NCBI GenBank assembly: GCA_036847185.1
Contig: DAIUAM010000027.1
Coordinates: forward strand, 1-45,974
Direction: 5' to 3'
Source: UBA4738 sp002413305
Lineage (GTDB): Bacteria > Actinomycetota > UBA4738
Length of the DNA stretch: 45,974 nucleotides
The notes under the pieces were generated by a model. That model was not told where the DNA came from, searched no databases, and worked only from the letters and a program-made list of their open reading frames with translations. The number at the start of each line of letters is the position of its first letter. The stretch's first letter is position 1. Both the position numbers and the translations under genes were made by a program. This document shows positions 24,103-30,677 of this stretch, piece after piece.

Positions 24103-24345
24103 ATGTACAGAGAGGACGTGGCGAAGTACCGGATGGTTGACCGGGTGCGCGCTGCCGAACGGGCCCGCGTGGCGGACGAGGCGTGGCGAGCGTACAAGCG
24201 GGAGGAGAAGGAGGGCGATCCGCGCAGGCAGCCGGGAGCGTGGCTGGCCGTCGCAGCTTGGCCGCTCCGGCAGCTGAAGCGGGTGGCCGCTCCGCATCAC
24301 GGGCGCGTGGCGGGGGTGCCGCGCCGGGTGCTCGGGGCGGGCTAA
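24103..24345 (+). CDS. Small basic hypothetical protein
   Basis: An 80-residue protein opening MYREDVAKYRMVDRVRAAER. The first 55 residues are strongly charged and predicted helical; the C-terminal part is rich in Arg, Ala and Pro. I recognise no domain. The start is chosen because GGAGGGAGG lies 6-8 bases before ATG 24103; a longer version from 24055 lacks such a site. It has a candidate promoter with an inverted repeat upstream and a terminator hairpin downstream, so it looks like a monocistronic gene. A spurious frame remains possible. Confidence 0.55.
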   Translation: MYREDVAKYRMVDRVRAAERARVADEAWRAYKREEKEGDPRRQPGAWLAVAAWPLRQLKRVAAPHHGRVAGVPRRVLGAG

Positions 24346-24400
24346 TCGCTCGCAGGCAGGAGGCGAGAAGAGGAGTCAACCAACCACCTGCCCGGGAACA

Positions 24401-24431
24401 GAAGGGAGGAGCGCGGCGCGCCCCTCCCTTC
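24401..24431. terminator. Terminator-like hairpin between convergent genes
   Basis: GAAGGGAGG and CCTCCCTTC form a perfect 9-bp stem with a 13-base GC-rich loop that can itself pair. It lies between the plus-strand small gene (ends 24345) and the minus-strand secreted gene (ends 24447). Confidence 0.65.
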
Positions 24432-24446
24432 GTCAGCTTCCTACCG

Positions 24447-24968
24447 TCAGCGACCCGGGATCTTGACGACTGTGATCTCGATCGCCACTCCTGGGGCCGT
24501 GAATCCCATCACCTCTTCGGTGCTGTAGTGTCCGGGACTCGCCGGAATGCCCGTATCGCTGTTTTCCTTCGGGATGACCTGCGTCACGGGCGTACCGTGG
24601 CCAGTGAACGTGTCGATCTCGCTGTTCACGTAGAAGTCACCATTCTTCCCGATGTGCCAGCTGGTGACGTCGATCGATTCGTGCCCAGCACCGCCGCCGC
24701 CGACGCCCGGCCCGCCGTGGCCACAGAACGCGAACTCGGCGTCGCCGGTGTTGTCGTTGTCGAACTCGGCCCAACCCCAGAATCCTCCGAGCTCCGGCTG
24801 CCCATGCTGGTTGACGCAGATCGTGGGGTTATTGCAGTTCTCCGAGATGGTGATCTGCCAGACCGCCGCGCTGCCGTAGGCGTTCGCCGCCGACGCCGTG
24901 AGCACGGATGCACCGAACAACAGCGCCCCCAGCATCGGAGCCAGTACCACCCAAGTCCTTCTCCTCAT
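24447..24968 (-). CDS. Secreted hypothetical protein (WGWxEFD family)
   Basis: A 173-residue exported protein. The signal peptide covers about residues 1-28 (MRRRTWVVLAPMLGALLFGA...). The mature part has ENCNNPTICVNQHG, GGFWGWAEFDNDNTGDAEF and a Gly/His segment GHGGPGVGGGGAGHE, and is probably a small beta-rich domain. I recall similar sequences as uncharacterised secreted proteins of soil actinobacteria; no function is known to me. AAAGGGGAAG precedes ATG 24968. It is monocistronic, upstream of the tRNA pair on the opposite strand. Confidence 0.75.
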   Translation of the reverse strand: MRRRTWVVLAPMLGALLFGASVLTASAANAYGSAAVWQITISENCNNPTICVNQHGQPELGGFWGWAEFDNDNTGDAEFAFCGHGGPGVGGGGAGHESIDVTSWHIGKNGDFYVNSEIDTFTGHGTPVTQVIPKENSDTGIPASPGHYSTEEVMGFTAPGVAIEITVVKIPGR

Positions 24969-25130
24969 ATCTTCCCCTTTCCTGTCTCGATGGCAGGCTG
25001 GATGATAGACGGACTGAGCCCGGCTTCTTAGGGTGCAGCCGCCACCGGTGCTCGCGGAGGGCCACCCCTCGGCGGGGGGATAGCACCACTACTCCGGGCG
25101 AAGCCCACCTTCATGTGACCAGGCGAGACC

Positions 25131-25150
25131 TTCGGTAGACTCGCCTGCCG
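25131..25150 (+). promoter_or_regulatory. tRNA-Ser promoter (-10 region)
   Basis: TAGACT (25136-25141) lies 9 bases before the mature tRNA 5' end, as expected for a tRNA promoter. A near-identical copy of this box, spacer and tRNA start is found at 21424-21462. Confidence 0.6.
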
Positions 25151-25239
25151 GGAGAGGTCGCCTAGTCCGGTCTATGGCGCCGGTTTGCTAAACCGGTTGG
25201 GGTGTGAGCCCCTCGGGGGTTCGAATCCCCCCCTCTCCG
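25151..25239 (+). tRNA. tRNA-Ser (anticodon GCT)
   Basis: An 89-base type II tRNA with a long variable arm. The acceptor stem GGAGAGG pairs with CCTCTCC (25232-25238), with G as discriminator. The anticodon stem CCGGT/ACCGG encloses TTGCTAA, giving GCT at 25187-25189, which reads AGC and AGT serine codons. The T-loop is GTTCGAATC. The 3' CCA is not encoded. Confidence 0.95.
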
Positions 25240-25243
25240 CGGA

Positions 25244-25318
<75 letters not shown>

Positions 25319-25377
25319 CCGAGCCGGCGCGGCGAACGCCGTGCCGCCGGCCGGGGATCTCGATCGCATCGGAGCGA

Positions 25378-27420
25378 TCAGGCTCGCCGGAGCGTGGCCA
25401 CCTCGGCCGCCACGGTTCGGTCGCGACCCCCGTCCTTGGCCTGATAGAGCGCGAGGTCCGCCGTCCGGATCAGCTCCTCGCCCGTCCGGCCGTGTTCGGG
25501 ATACGCCGACACGCCGACCGACGTGGTCACGATGCCCAGGGCCTGTCCGCGGTGCTGCACCCGGAGGGCGCGCAGCTCCTCCCGGATCTGTTCGGCCCGG
25601 GCCACCGCCACCTCGAGCGTGGCTTCGGGCAGGATCAGCGTGAACTCCTCGCCACCGTACCGGCAGGCGATGTCCTCGGAACGCACACGGTTCCGAACCA
25701 ACTCGCCGAAGGCCTGCAGCAGGGCGTCGCCCGCCTGGTGGCCGAACGTGTTGTTGAACAGGTTGAAGTGGTCGAGGTCGAGCATGACGACGCCGACCTG
25801 CGTGCTCTTGCGGTCCGCACGGCGAAGCTCCCGCTCCAGCGACTCCTCCATGTAGCGCCGGTTGTAGAGCCCGGTGAGCGGGTCGCGGATGGACTGCGTC
25901 CGAAGGGTCTCGCGCAGCTTCAGGTTGGCGAGCGCGAGGGCAAGGTGTTCGCCCACCGCCAGCGCCAGGCTCTTGATCGAGTCGACCCCTTCCACCGCAC
26001 CGGACGAGACCCGGGCCGTGTTCGGGGGGAACTCCAGCGTGAGCACGCCGAGCGCCTCACCCTGGGCCATCATCGGGACGCACAGGGTGGCACCGCGGGG
26101 TGGCTCGACGAAGTGACGGCATATCAGCCGCGACCCGGTTTCCTCGACCAGGTGCGGACGGCCGGCTCGCAGGGACCAGCATTCGTCGGGAACGAATGGC
26201 CCCTCGCCGCTGGCGAAGGCGCCCCACGCGGCCACGGGTTCGACGGCGTTGCGGGACGACGAGATGACGGACAGGATCCCGCCGCAGCCGGCGAACAGCT
26301 GCTCGGCCCAATGGGCCATGACCTGGTGCGCTTCCTCCTCGTTCGGGCAGCTCTGCAACATGTCGCCCATCTCGTTGATCAGCGACATCTCGCGCTTCTG
26401 GCGTTCCAGGCGCGCCACGGTGTCCGAGAGCTGCTGGTTCGCCTGACGGACCTCCCATTCGGCCTGCTTGCGGCGCGTCACGTCCTCCAGGATGCCCTCA
26501 TACCAGATCACCCGATCGTCGGCGGTGCGGATGACCCGGCCGCTGTCGCGGACCCAGATGACGGAGCCGTCGGCCCGGCGAAGCTGCACCTCGAAGTCGC
26601 GGACGATCCCCTCGCTCTCCATGAGCGCCATCCACCGCTCCCGCTCCGCCGGCTCGACGTGGATCTCGAACGCGTCGGCGGCCAGCAGCGCCTCCCGGTT
26701 GGGGTACCCGAGGATCTGGGCGAGCGCCTTATTCCCGTCCGCCAGCGTGCCGTCGGGGGCCGTCCGGTACAGGCCGACCGGCACATGGTCGAACAGGCTC
26801 CGGTAGAGGATCTCCGATTCGTGCAGGGCAGCCGCGGTCTGCCGGTGCGCGGTGACGTCGACGAGGAATCCCTGCCAGTAGAGGGGCTCGCCGGACGGGT
26901 CGCGGACGAGCACCGCGTCGTCCCTTACCCACACGGTGCGCCCGTCGCGGGTCATCAACCGGTACTGCGAGGCGAGCCCGCTGTCCGTCGCCTTGCTGGT
27001 CAGCTCCTCCTCGCGCACCTGACCGCGATCGTCCGGGTGGATCTGGCGGAACCACAGGTCCGGATCCGCGCACCACTCCTCCGGCGTGAAGCCCACCAGC
27101 GTCTCGAGATAGGAGCTCGCGTAGTACCAGGTTCCCGACCTCCCGAAGCCGGCGACGTAGGTGACCGCAGGGATCCGCTCGAGCAGCGCCTGGAAGTCGA
27201 TCTTCGGCGCGGGGTCGGTCTTCAGGCCGGCCTTGTGATGGGAGCCGTTCGAACCGAGCCCGCCTCCGTTCGCGCCGGCACGTACCGCCGGCCCGAGGAG
27301 GGTCGCCGGGTGCGGCCCACCCACGCGGGCAAGAGGGGGAACCGGGCTGCTGCCCGGACTGGCGGGTTCGTCTTCGTCCATCGGGGCCCTCGGGATGCGC
27401 TGATCGATCCCTTCTGTCAT
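25378..27420 (-). CDS. PAS-PAS-GAF-GGDEF diguanylate cyclase
   Basis: About 680 residues. A disordered N-terminus leads to PAS/PAC at 75-195, a second PAS/PAC at 205-320, a short coiled coil (VRQANQQLSDTVARLERQKR), GAF at 350-510 and GGDEF at 515-675. The GGDEF signature is RYGGEEF and the preceding RSED provides an intact RxxD inhibitory site, so an active, product-regulated diguanylate cyclase is expected. The DPLTGLYNRRYMEE opening is canonical. There is no EAL or HD-GYP domain. The start is uncertain: ATG 27420, with ATG 27381 an alternative nearer a GAGGG. It is convergent with the tRNA pair. Confidence 0.92.
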   Translation of the reverse strand: MTEGIDQRIPRAPMDEDEPASPGSSPVPPLARVGGPHPATLLGPAVRAGANGGGLGSNGSHHKAGLKTDPAPKIDFQALLERIPAVTYVAGFGRSGTWYYASSYLETLVGFTPEEWCADPDLWFRQIHPDDRGQVREEELTSKATDSGLASQYRLMTRDGRTVWVRDDAVLVRDPSGEPLYWQGFLVDVTAHRQTAAALHESEILYRSLFDHVPVGLYRTAPDGTLADGNKALAQILGYPNREALLAADAFEIHVEPAERERWMALMESEGIVRDFEVQLRRADGSVIWVRDSGRVIRTADDRVIWYEGILEDVTRRKQAEWEVRQANQQLSDTVARLERQKREMSLINEMGDMLQSCPNEEEAHQVMAHWAEQLFAGCGGILSVISSSRNAVEPVAAWGAFASGEGPFVPDECWSLRAGRPHLVEETGSRLICRHFVEPPRGATLCVPMMAQGEALGVLTLEFPPNTARVSSGAVEGVDSIKSLALAVGEHLALALANLKLRETLRTQSIRDPLTGLYNRRYMEESLERELRRADRKSTQVGVVMLDLDHFNLFNNTFGHQAGDALLQAFGELVRNRVRSEDIACRYGGEEFTLILPEATLEVAVARAEQIREELRALRVQHRGQALGIVTTSVGVSAYPEHGRTGEELIRTADLALYQAKDGGRDRTVAAEVATLRRA

Positions 27421-27573
27421 CGGTCGGTCGGAGGGCCGCCTGTAGGCGCCGGACCTCACCGGGCGGTCGAGCCGGTCACTCCCGCAGCCGCCCTGCGACC
27501 CGTTCGAGGTCGGCGAAGGCCATACCGCGGCTGTACCCCGCATGGGGGTCCCTCGAGGACGGGACACCGGTGA

Positions 27574-27579
27574 TATGAT
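27574..27579 (+). promoter_or_regulatory. Extended -10 box for the small membrane protein gene
   Basis: TGATATGAT contains TATGAT (27574-27579), close to consensus in an otherwise GC-rich divergent gap of 277 bases. It would give a 5' leader of about 110 bases that includes a CCCC...GGGG hairpin near 27585-27598. No clear -35 is seen. Confidence 0.45.
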
Positions 27580-27697
27580 TGTGCCCCCGTCCCGCGGGGA
27601 ACGATCGTCCGGAGCGGAGCCCCGCCCGGTCGGCCAGGAACCGGTACGCCCAACCGGCGCTCGAGAGAGTGCTAGAGCTTCGAGGAGGTGTGCCGAG

Positions 27698-28099
27698 ATG
27701 TTCGATCCCGATCTCGCCGAGCCGAATCCCGCGGTCCCCGACCACGTCCCGGACGAGCTCGTCCAGCGGTACGGCCGGCAGGCCGGGCAGGTCGTCCGCT
27801 ACCACCGTTCGCACCGCTACCGGCTCGGGCGGCAGGTTCGGAGCGTCCGGGTGCCCTTGAAGAACGCCGAAGTGTGGCCACTGGGGCTGATGATCTTCTT
27901 CTGGGCGGTCATCGCCGCCGCGATCGTCGGCGGCCTGGCCTACGCGGTGACCCTCGTCCCGTGGGTGGCGCTCTACCTGCTGGTGCCGCTCGTCGGGCTG
28001 TTCGGGCTTTCCGTCGGGGTCGCCGGGGTGATGGTGGCACGCCAGCGCGGGCATCCCCGGCCCGAGGGTCCGGACGAACCGATGATCACTCTGCCGTAG
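27698..28099 (+). CDS. Small membrane protein, two transmembrane helices
   Basis: A 133-residue protein. The N-terminal 60 residues are soluble and charged (ending VRVPLKNAEVWPLG). Two adjacent hydrophobic helices at about 62-84 and 88-110 form a hairpin, followed by a short tail. GAGGAGGTG lies 8 bases before ATG 27698, which fixes the start although the frame is open from 27542. I recognise no family. The tadA gene begins 39 bases downstream but has its own -10-like CAGACT. Confidence 0.75.
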   Translation: MFDPDLAEPNPAVPDHVPDELVQRYGRQAGQVVRYHRSHRYRLGRQVRSVRVPLKNAEVWPLGLMIFFWAVIAAAIVGGLAYAVTLVPWVALYLLVPLVGLFGLSVGVAGVMVARQRGHPRPEGPDEPMITLP

Positions 28100-28138
28100 C
28101 GCTCCGAAGCGGTCCACGTTCGTTCAGACTGTTCCCGC

Positions 28139-28636
28139 GTGGACGAACCGAACCACCCGGACGACCTGGACGACCGCATGATGTCGCTGGCCCTTGGCCA
28201 GGCGAGGAGTGCGCTGTCCTGGGACGACGTGCCGGTCGGCGCAGTGGTCGCCCGGGGAGACGAGGTCCTGGGAGCGGCGGGCAACCAGCGCGAACGCCTG
28301 GGCGATCCCACAGCGCACGCGGAGATCATGGCCCTGCGGGAGGCGGCGCGGCGGGCCGGGTCGTGGCGGCTGGACGGATGCGCGATGTTCGTCACGCTGG
28401 AGCCGTGCGCGATGTGCGCCGGGGCGCTGGTCCTGGCCCGGGTCGACCGCCTCGTGTTCGCCGCGGCCGATCCGAAGGCGGGGTTCGCCGGCTCGCTGGG
28501 CGACCTCGTTCGGGACCCGCGCCTGAACCACCGTCTGGACGTCCGGGGCGGCGTGCGGGCCGAGGATGCCGGCGCGCTTCTTCGGGAGTTCTTCGCCGCG
28601 CATCGCGCGGCCGGTCCCGCGGGAGCACCCGGGTAG
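28139..28636 (+). CDS. tadA: tRNA-specific adenosine deaminase
   Basis: A 165-residue zinc deaminase that converts A34 to inosine in tRNA-Arg(ACG), allowing one tRNA to read CGU, CGC and CGA. Zinc and proton-shuttle residues are visible in PTAHAEIMAL and LEPCAMCAGALVLARV. The C-terminal DPKAGFAGSLGDLVRDPRLNHR segment is typical of TadA rather than cytidine deaminases. The GTG at 28139 follows a CAGACT box (28125-28130) by 8 bases, a near-leaderless arrangement. Its substrate tRNA lies in the same window at 25244-25318. Confidence 0.93.
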   Translation: MDEPNHPDDLDDRMMSLALGQARSALSWDDVPVGAVVARGDEVLGAAGNQRERLGDPTAHAEIMALREAARRAGSWRLDGCAMFVTLEPCAMCAGALVLARVDRLVFAAADPKAGFAGSLGDLVRDPRLNHRLDVRGGVRAEDAGALLREFFAAHRAAGPAGAPG

Positions 28637-28643
28637 CCGGGGG

Positions 28644-28949
28644 TCAGGCGCGGGCGAAGATGCGAGCGCGCTGGTCCAGGAACTCCTGCGGGCCGATGAA
28701 GCCTTGGTCCCGAAGCCGGATGAGCTTGGTGAGCTCGGCGGCCAGCGCCAAGGCGGCCGGTTTCGTCACCGGCCGGCGGCGGAGCGACGGGAGCCGGAAG
28801 CGCCGGCCGCCTTCGCCCTTGCGAATCGCGCGCTGCTCGGCTCCTCCCTGGATCCAGGCCGCGCCGCAGGCCGCACAGCTTCCCCGGGCCGAATCGGCCC
28901 GAAGAACGATCGTGAGGTCGTGAGAACCGCAGAGAGGACAGCGCGTCAC
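28644..28949 (-). CDS. Zinc-ribbon protein with C-terminal SHOCT-like helix
   Basis: A 101-residue protein. Residues 1-32 form a four-cysteine zinc ribbon (CPLCGSHDL ... CAACGAAW). A basic linker (RRFRLPSLRRRPV) follows. The last 35 residues (AAELTKLIRLRDQGFIGPQEFLDQRARIF) match the short C-terminal SHOCT-type helix pair found on many bacterial proteins. Function unknown; nucleic-acid or protein binding is plausible. GTG 28949 overlaps the stop of a 15-codon upstream ORF as GTGA. A consensus-like promoter lies about 90 bases upstream. It is convergent with tadA. Confidence 0.7.
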   Translation of the reverse strand: MTRCPLCGSHDLTIVLRADSARGSCAACGAAWIQGGAEQRAIRKGEGGRRFRLPSLRRRPVTKPAALALAAELTKLIRLRDQGFIGPQEFLDQRARIFARA

Positions 28950-28993
28950 CGGAGGGTCTCCGGCCGGTGGACCGGCGGGTGCTGGTTCGTCAT
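28946..28993 (-). CDS. 15-codon upstream ORF coupled to the zinc-ribbon gene
   Basis: ATG 28993 opens MTNQHPPVHRPETLR, whose TGA overlaps the GTG of the zinc-ribbon gene. An AGGA lies about 11 bases upstream. The peptide is His/Pro-rich and has no domain. The overlap suggests translational coupling or a leader-peptide role. It is short enough to be chance. Confidence 0.35.
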   Translation of the reverse strand: MTNQHPPVHRPETLR

Positions 28994-29043
28994 GCTCGCG
29001 GTGTCCTGACGGGCATCCGGGGGGCGCACGAGAAAGCGTTGGC

Positions 29044-29074
29044 ACTATAAGCCGCGCGGAGCCGCCAGTGTCAA
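29044..29074 (-). promoter_or_regulatory. Consensus-like promoter of the zinc-ribbon gene
   Basis: On the minus strand, TTGACA (complement of 29069-29074), a 19-base spacer and TATAGT (complement of 29044-29049) are the best sigma-70-type match in the window. The spacer is two bases longer than optimal. The transcript would start near 29037. Confidence 0.6.
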
Positions 29075-29094
29075 GACCGCCAAATGCCCGACAG

Positions 29095-29844
29095 TCAGGC
29101 CCCGGCCACCTCGCCGCGCTGCACGGGCCGAACCTGCCCGTCCCGGATGCCGAGCACCCGGTCGGTGAACGGGATCGCCTCGAGGTTGTGGGTGGCCACC
29201 AGGCAGGCCGTCCCCTCCCGGGCGGCCAATCTGAGCGCCCGGAACACCACCCGGCCCCACCCTTCGTCCTGATGTCCGGTCGGCTCGTCCGCCAACAGGA
29301 GCTTCGGCGAGAGCAGGAGCGCCCGGGCCATGGCGGTGCGTTGCTGCTCGCCGATCGATACCTCGCCGGGCATGCGGCCGGCCAGCCCGTCCAGGCCGAA
29401 GCCGACGAGCAGGGCATCGGCCCGCTCCCGGAGCTGTCGCCGGCTCGGGCCGGTCGCGGTGTCGCCGCCGCCCGGGGCCAGGCGCGCCGGCAGCTCGATG
29501 TTCTCCCTGATGGTCAGCTCTTCGATCAGGCCAAGCCGCTGGGGGAGCACCGCAAGGTCCTGCCACGGCCGGTCCACCAACCGGACGCCGCGACCGTCGC
29601 CGTCCCATCCGATGCTGCCCCCGTCTGCGCGCTCCCATCCGCACAGGATGTTCAGGAGCGTGCTCTTGCCCGAGCCGGAGGGCCCGATCAGCCCGACCAC
29701 CTCGTGGGGCCGCAGGACGAAGCTGACGGCCCGGAGCGCGTGCACCTCTTCGGGCCCGCGGCGGTAGGTCTTCGATACGGCACGGAGCTCGACCAGCGCG
29801 GGCGCGGTCCCGCCGGTCCCGTCCCTCCAGCCCTCGTCGCTCAT
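29095..29844 (-). CDS. ABC transporter ATPase 2 of the exporter operon
   Basis: A 249-residue ATP-binding subunit of the MacB/LolD type. Walker A is GPSGSGKST, Walker B is LLLADEP, and the switch histidine lies in LVATHNLEAI. The signature reads SIGEQQR instead of LSGGQQR and the D-loop is TGHQDE, so it is less canonical than its partner. ATG 29844 overlaps the stop of the upstream ATPase gene as ATGA. With the two adjacent genes it forms a permease-ATPase-ATPase operon. The two ATPases probably form an asymmetric dimer on the FtsX-like permease. Confidence 0.9.
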   Translation of the reverse strand: MSDEGWRDGTGGTAPALVELRAVSKTYRRGPEEVHALRAVSFVLRPHEVVGLIGPSGSGKSTLLNILCGWERADGGSIGWDGDGRGVRLVDRPWQDLAVLPQRLGLIEELTIRENIELPARLAPGGGDTATGPSRRQLRERADALLVGFGLDGLAGRMPGEVSIGEQQRTAMARALLLSPKLLLADEPTGHQDEGWGRVVFRALRLAAREGTACLVATHNLEAIPFTDRVLGIRDGQVRPVQRGEVAGA

Positions 29845-30677
29845 GGGGGGGTGATCCTCACCTCCCCATCCTCCAGTACGATCTGGGCCCGGTGGTCCGG
29901 GAACAGCTTGAGGGCGGCCGGCGGGAGCTGGATCCGTCCGGCGGCGTCGATCACCGAGAGTACGCGGGTCTCCTTCGTCTCCGCCTCCAACGCCCCGTGC
30001 CGCAGGTGCAGGATGCGGTCGGCCGCCCCCATCACCACGGGATCGTGCGTGGCCACGACGAAGCTGATCCCGCGGGCCGCCAGCTCGGTCATCAGTCCCA
30101 TCAGGTGAGTGCCGGACCTGCTGTCCAGTTCGGCGGTGGGCTCGTCGGCCAGGACCAGCGAGGGGCCCCCGATCACGGCCGAGGCCAGGGCCAGGCGCTG
30201 CTGCTCGCCGCCGGAGAGCTGCTCCGGCGTGTGCGCCGCACGGGCGGCCAGACCCAGCGTTTCCAGCAGCTCGCGTGCCTCCTCCCGCCGCTCCCCGCCC
30301 CGCAGCCGGGCTGCTGTCTCCAGATGCTCGGCGGCGGTGAGGTAGGGGATCAGGTTGTCGCTGGGCTGCTGGAAGACGTAGCCGAGCGAGGAACGGCGAA
30401 CCTTTCGACGCTTGCCCGCTGACAGGCCGGCCACCTCGACGTCGCCGATCCGGACCTGGCCCGCAGTGGGGCGGTCGATGCAGGCCAGGATCCTGAGCAG
30501 GGAGGACTTGCCCGAACCAGAGGGCCCGACCAGCGCGGTCACCGCGGCAGTGGGGAACGCCGCATCGATCCCCTTCAGCGCGTTCACCTCGCCCGACGCG
30601 CTCCAGTAGATCTTCACCACGCCGGTGCATGACCCGGCCAGCCCGTCGGTCCGCGACACGGTGACCATTTCAGGCAC
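29841..30677 (-). CDS. ABC transporter ATPase 1 with AbrB-like C-terminal tail
   Basis: A 278-residue ATP-binding subunit of the MacB/LolD family. Walker A GPSGSGKSS, Q-loop VFQQPSDN, signature LSGGEQQRLALA, Walker B LVLADEP and VATHDP are all intact. The last 40 residues (VLSVIDAAGRIQLPPAAL then VLEDGEVRI) leave the ATPase fold and resemble a SpoVT/AbrB swapped-hairpin strand. GTG 30677 overlaps the end of the permease gene by 8 bases. An in-frame ATG at 30668 is an alternative start. Confidence 0.9.
   Translation of the reverse strand: MPEMVTVSRTDGLAGSCTGVVKIYWSASGEVNALKGIDAAFPTAAVTALVGPSGSGKSSLLRILACIDRPTAGQVRIGDVEVAGLSAGKRRKVRRSSLGYVFQQPSDNLIPYLTAAEHLETAARLRGGERREEARELLETLGLAARAAHTPEQLSGGEQQRLALASAVIGGPSLVLADEPTAELDSRSGTHLMGLMTELAARGISFVVATHDPVVMGAADRILHLRHGALEAETKETRVLSVIDAAGRIQLPPAALKLFPDHRAQIVLEDGEVRITPP

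Noticed and set aside
21424..25239. Genomic island bounded by tRNA-Ser repeats
   Set aside because: The repeat is of the tRNA 5' end, and no integrase, transposase or phage gene lies between; simple duplication or promoter capture is a better reading.
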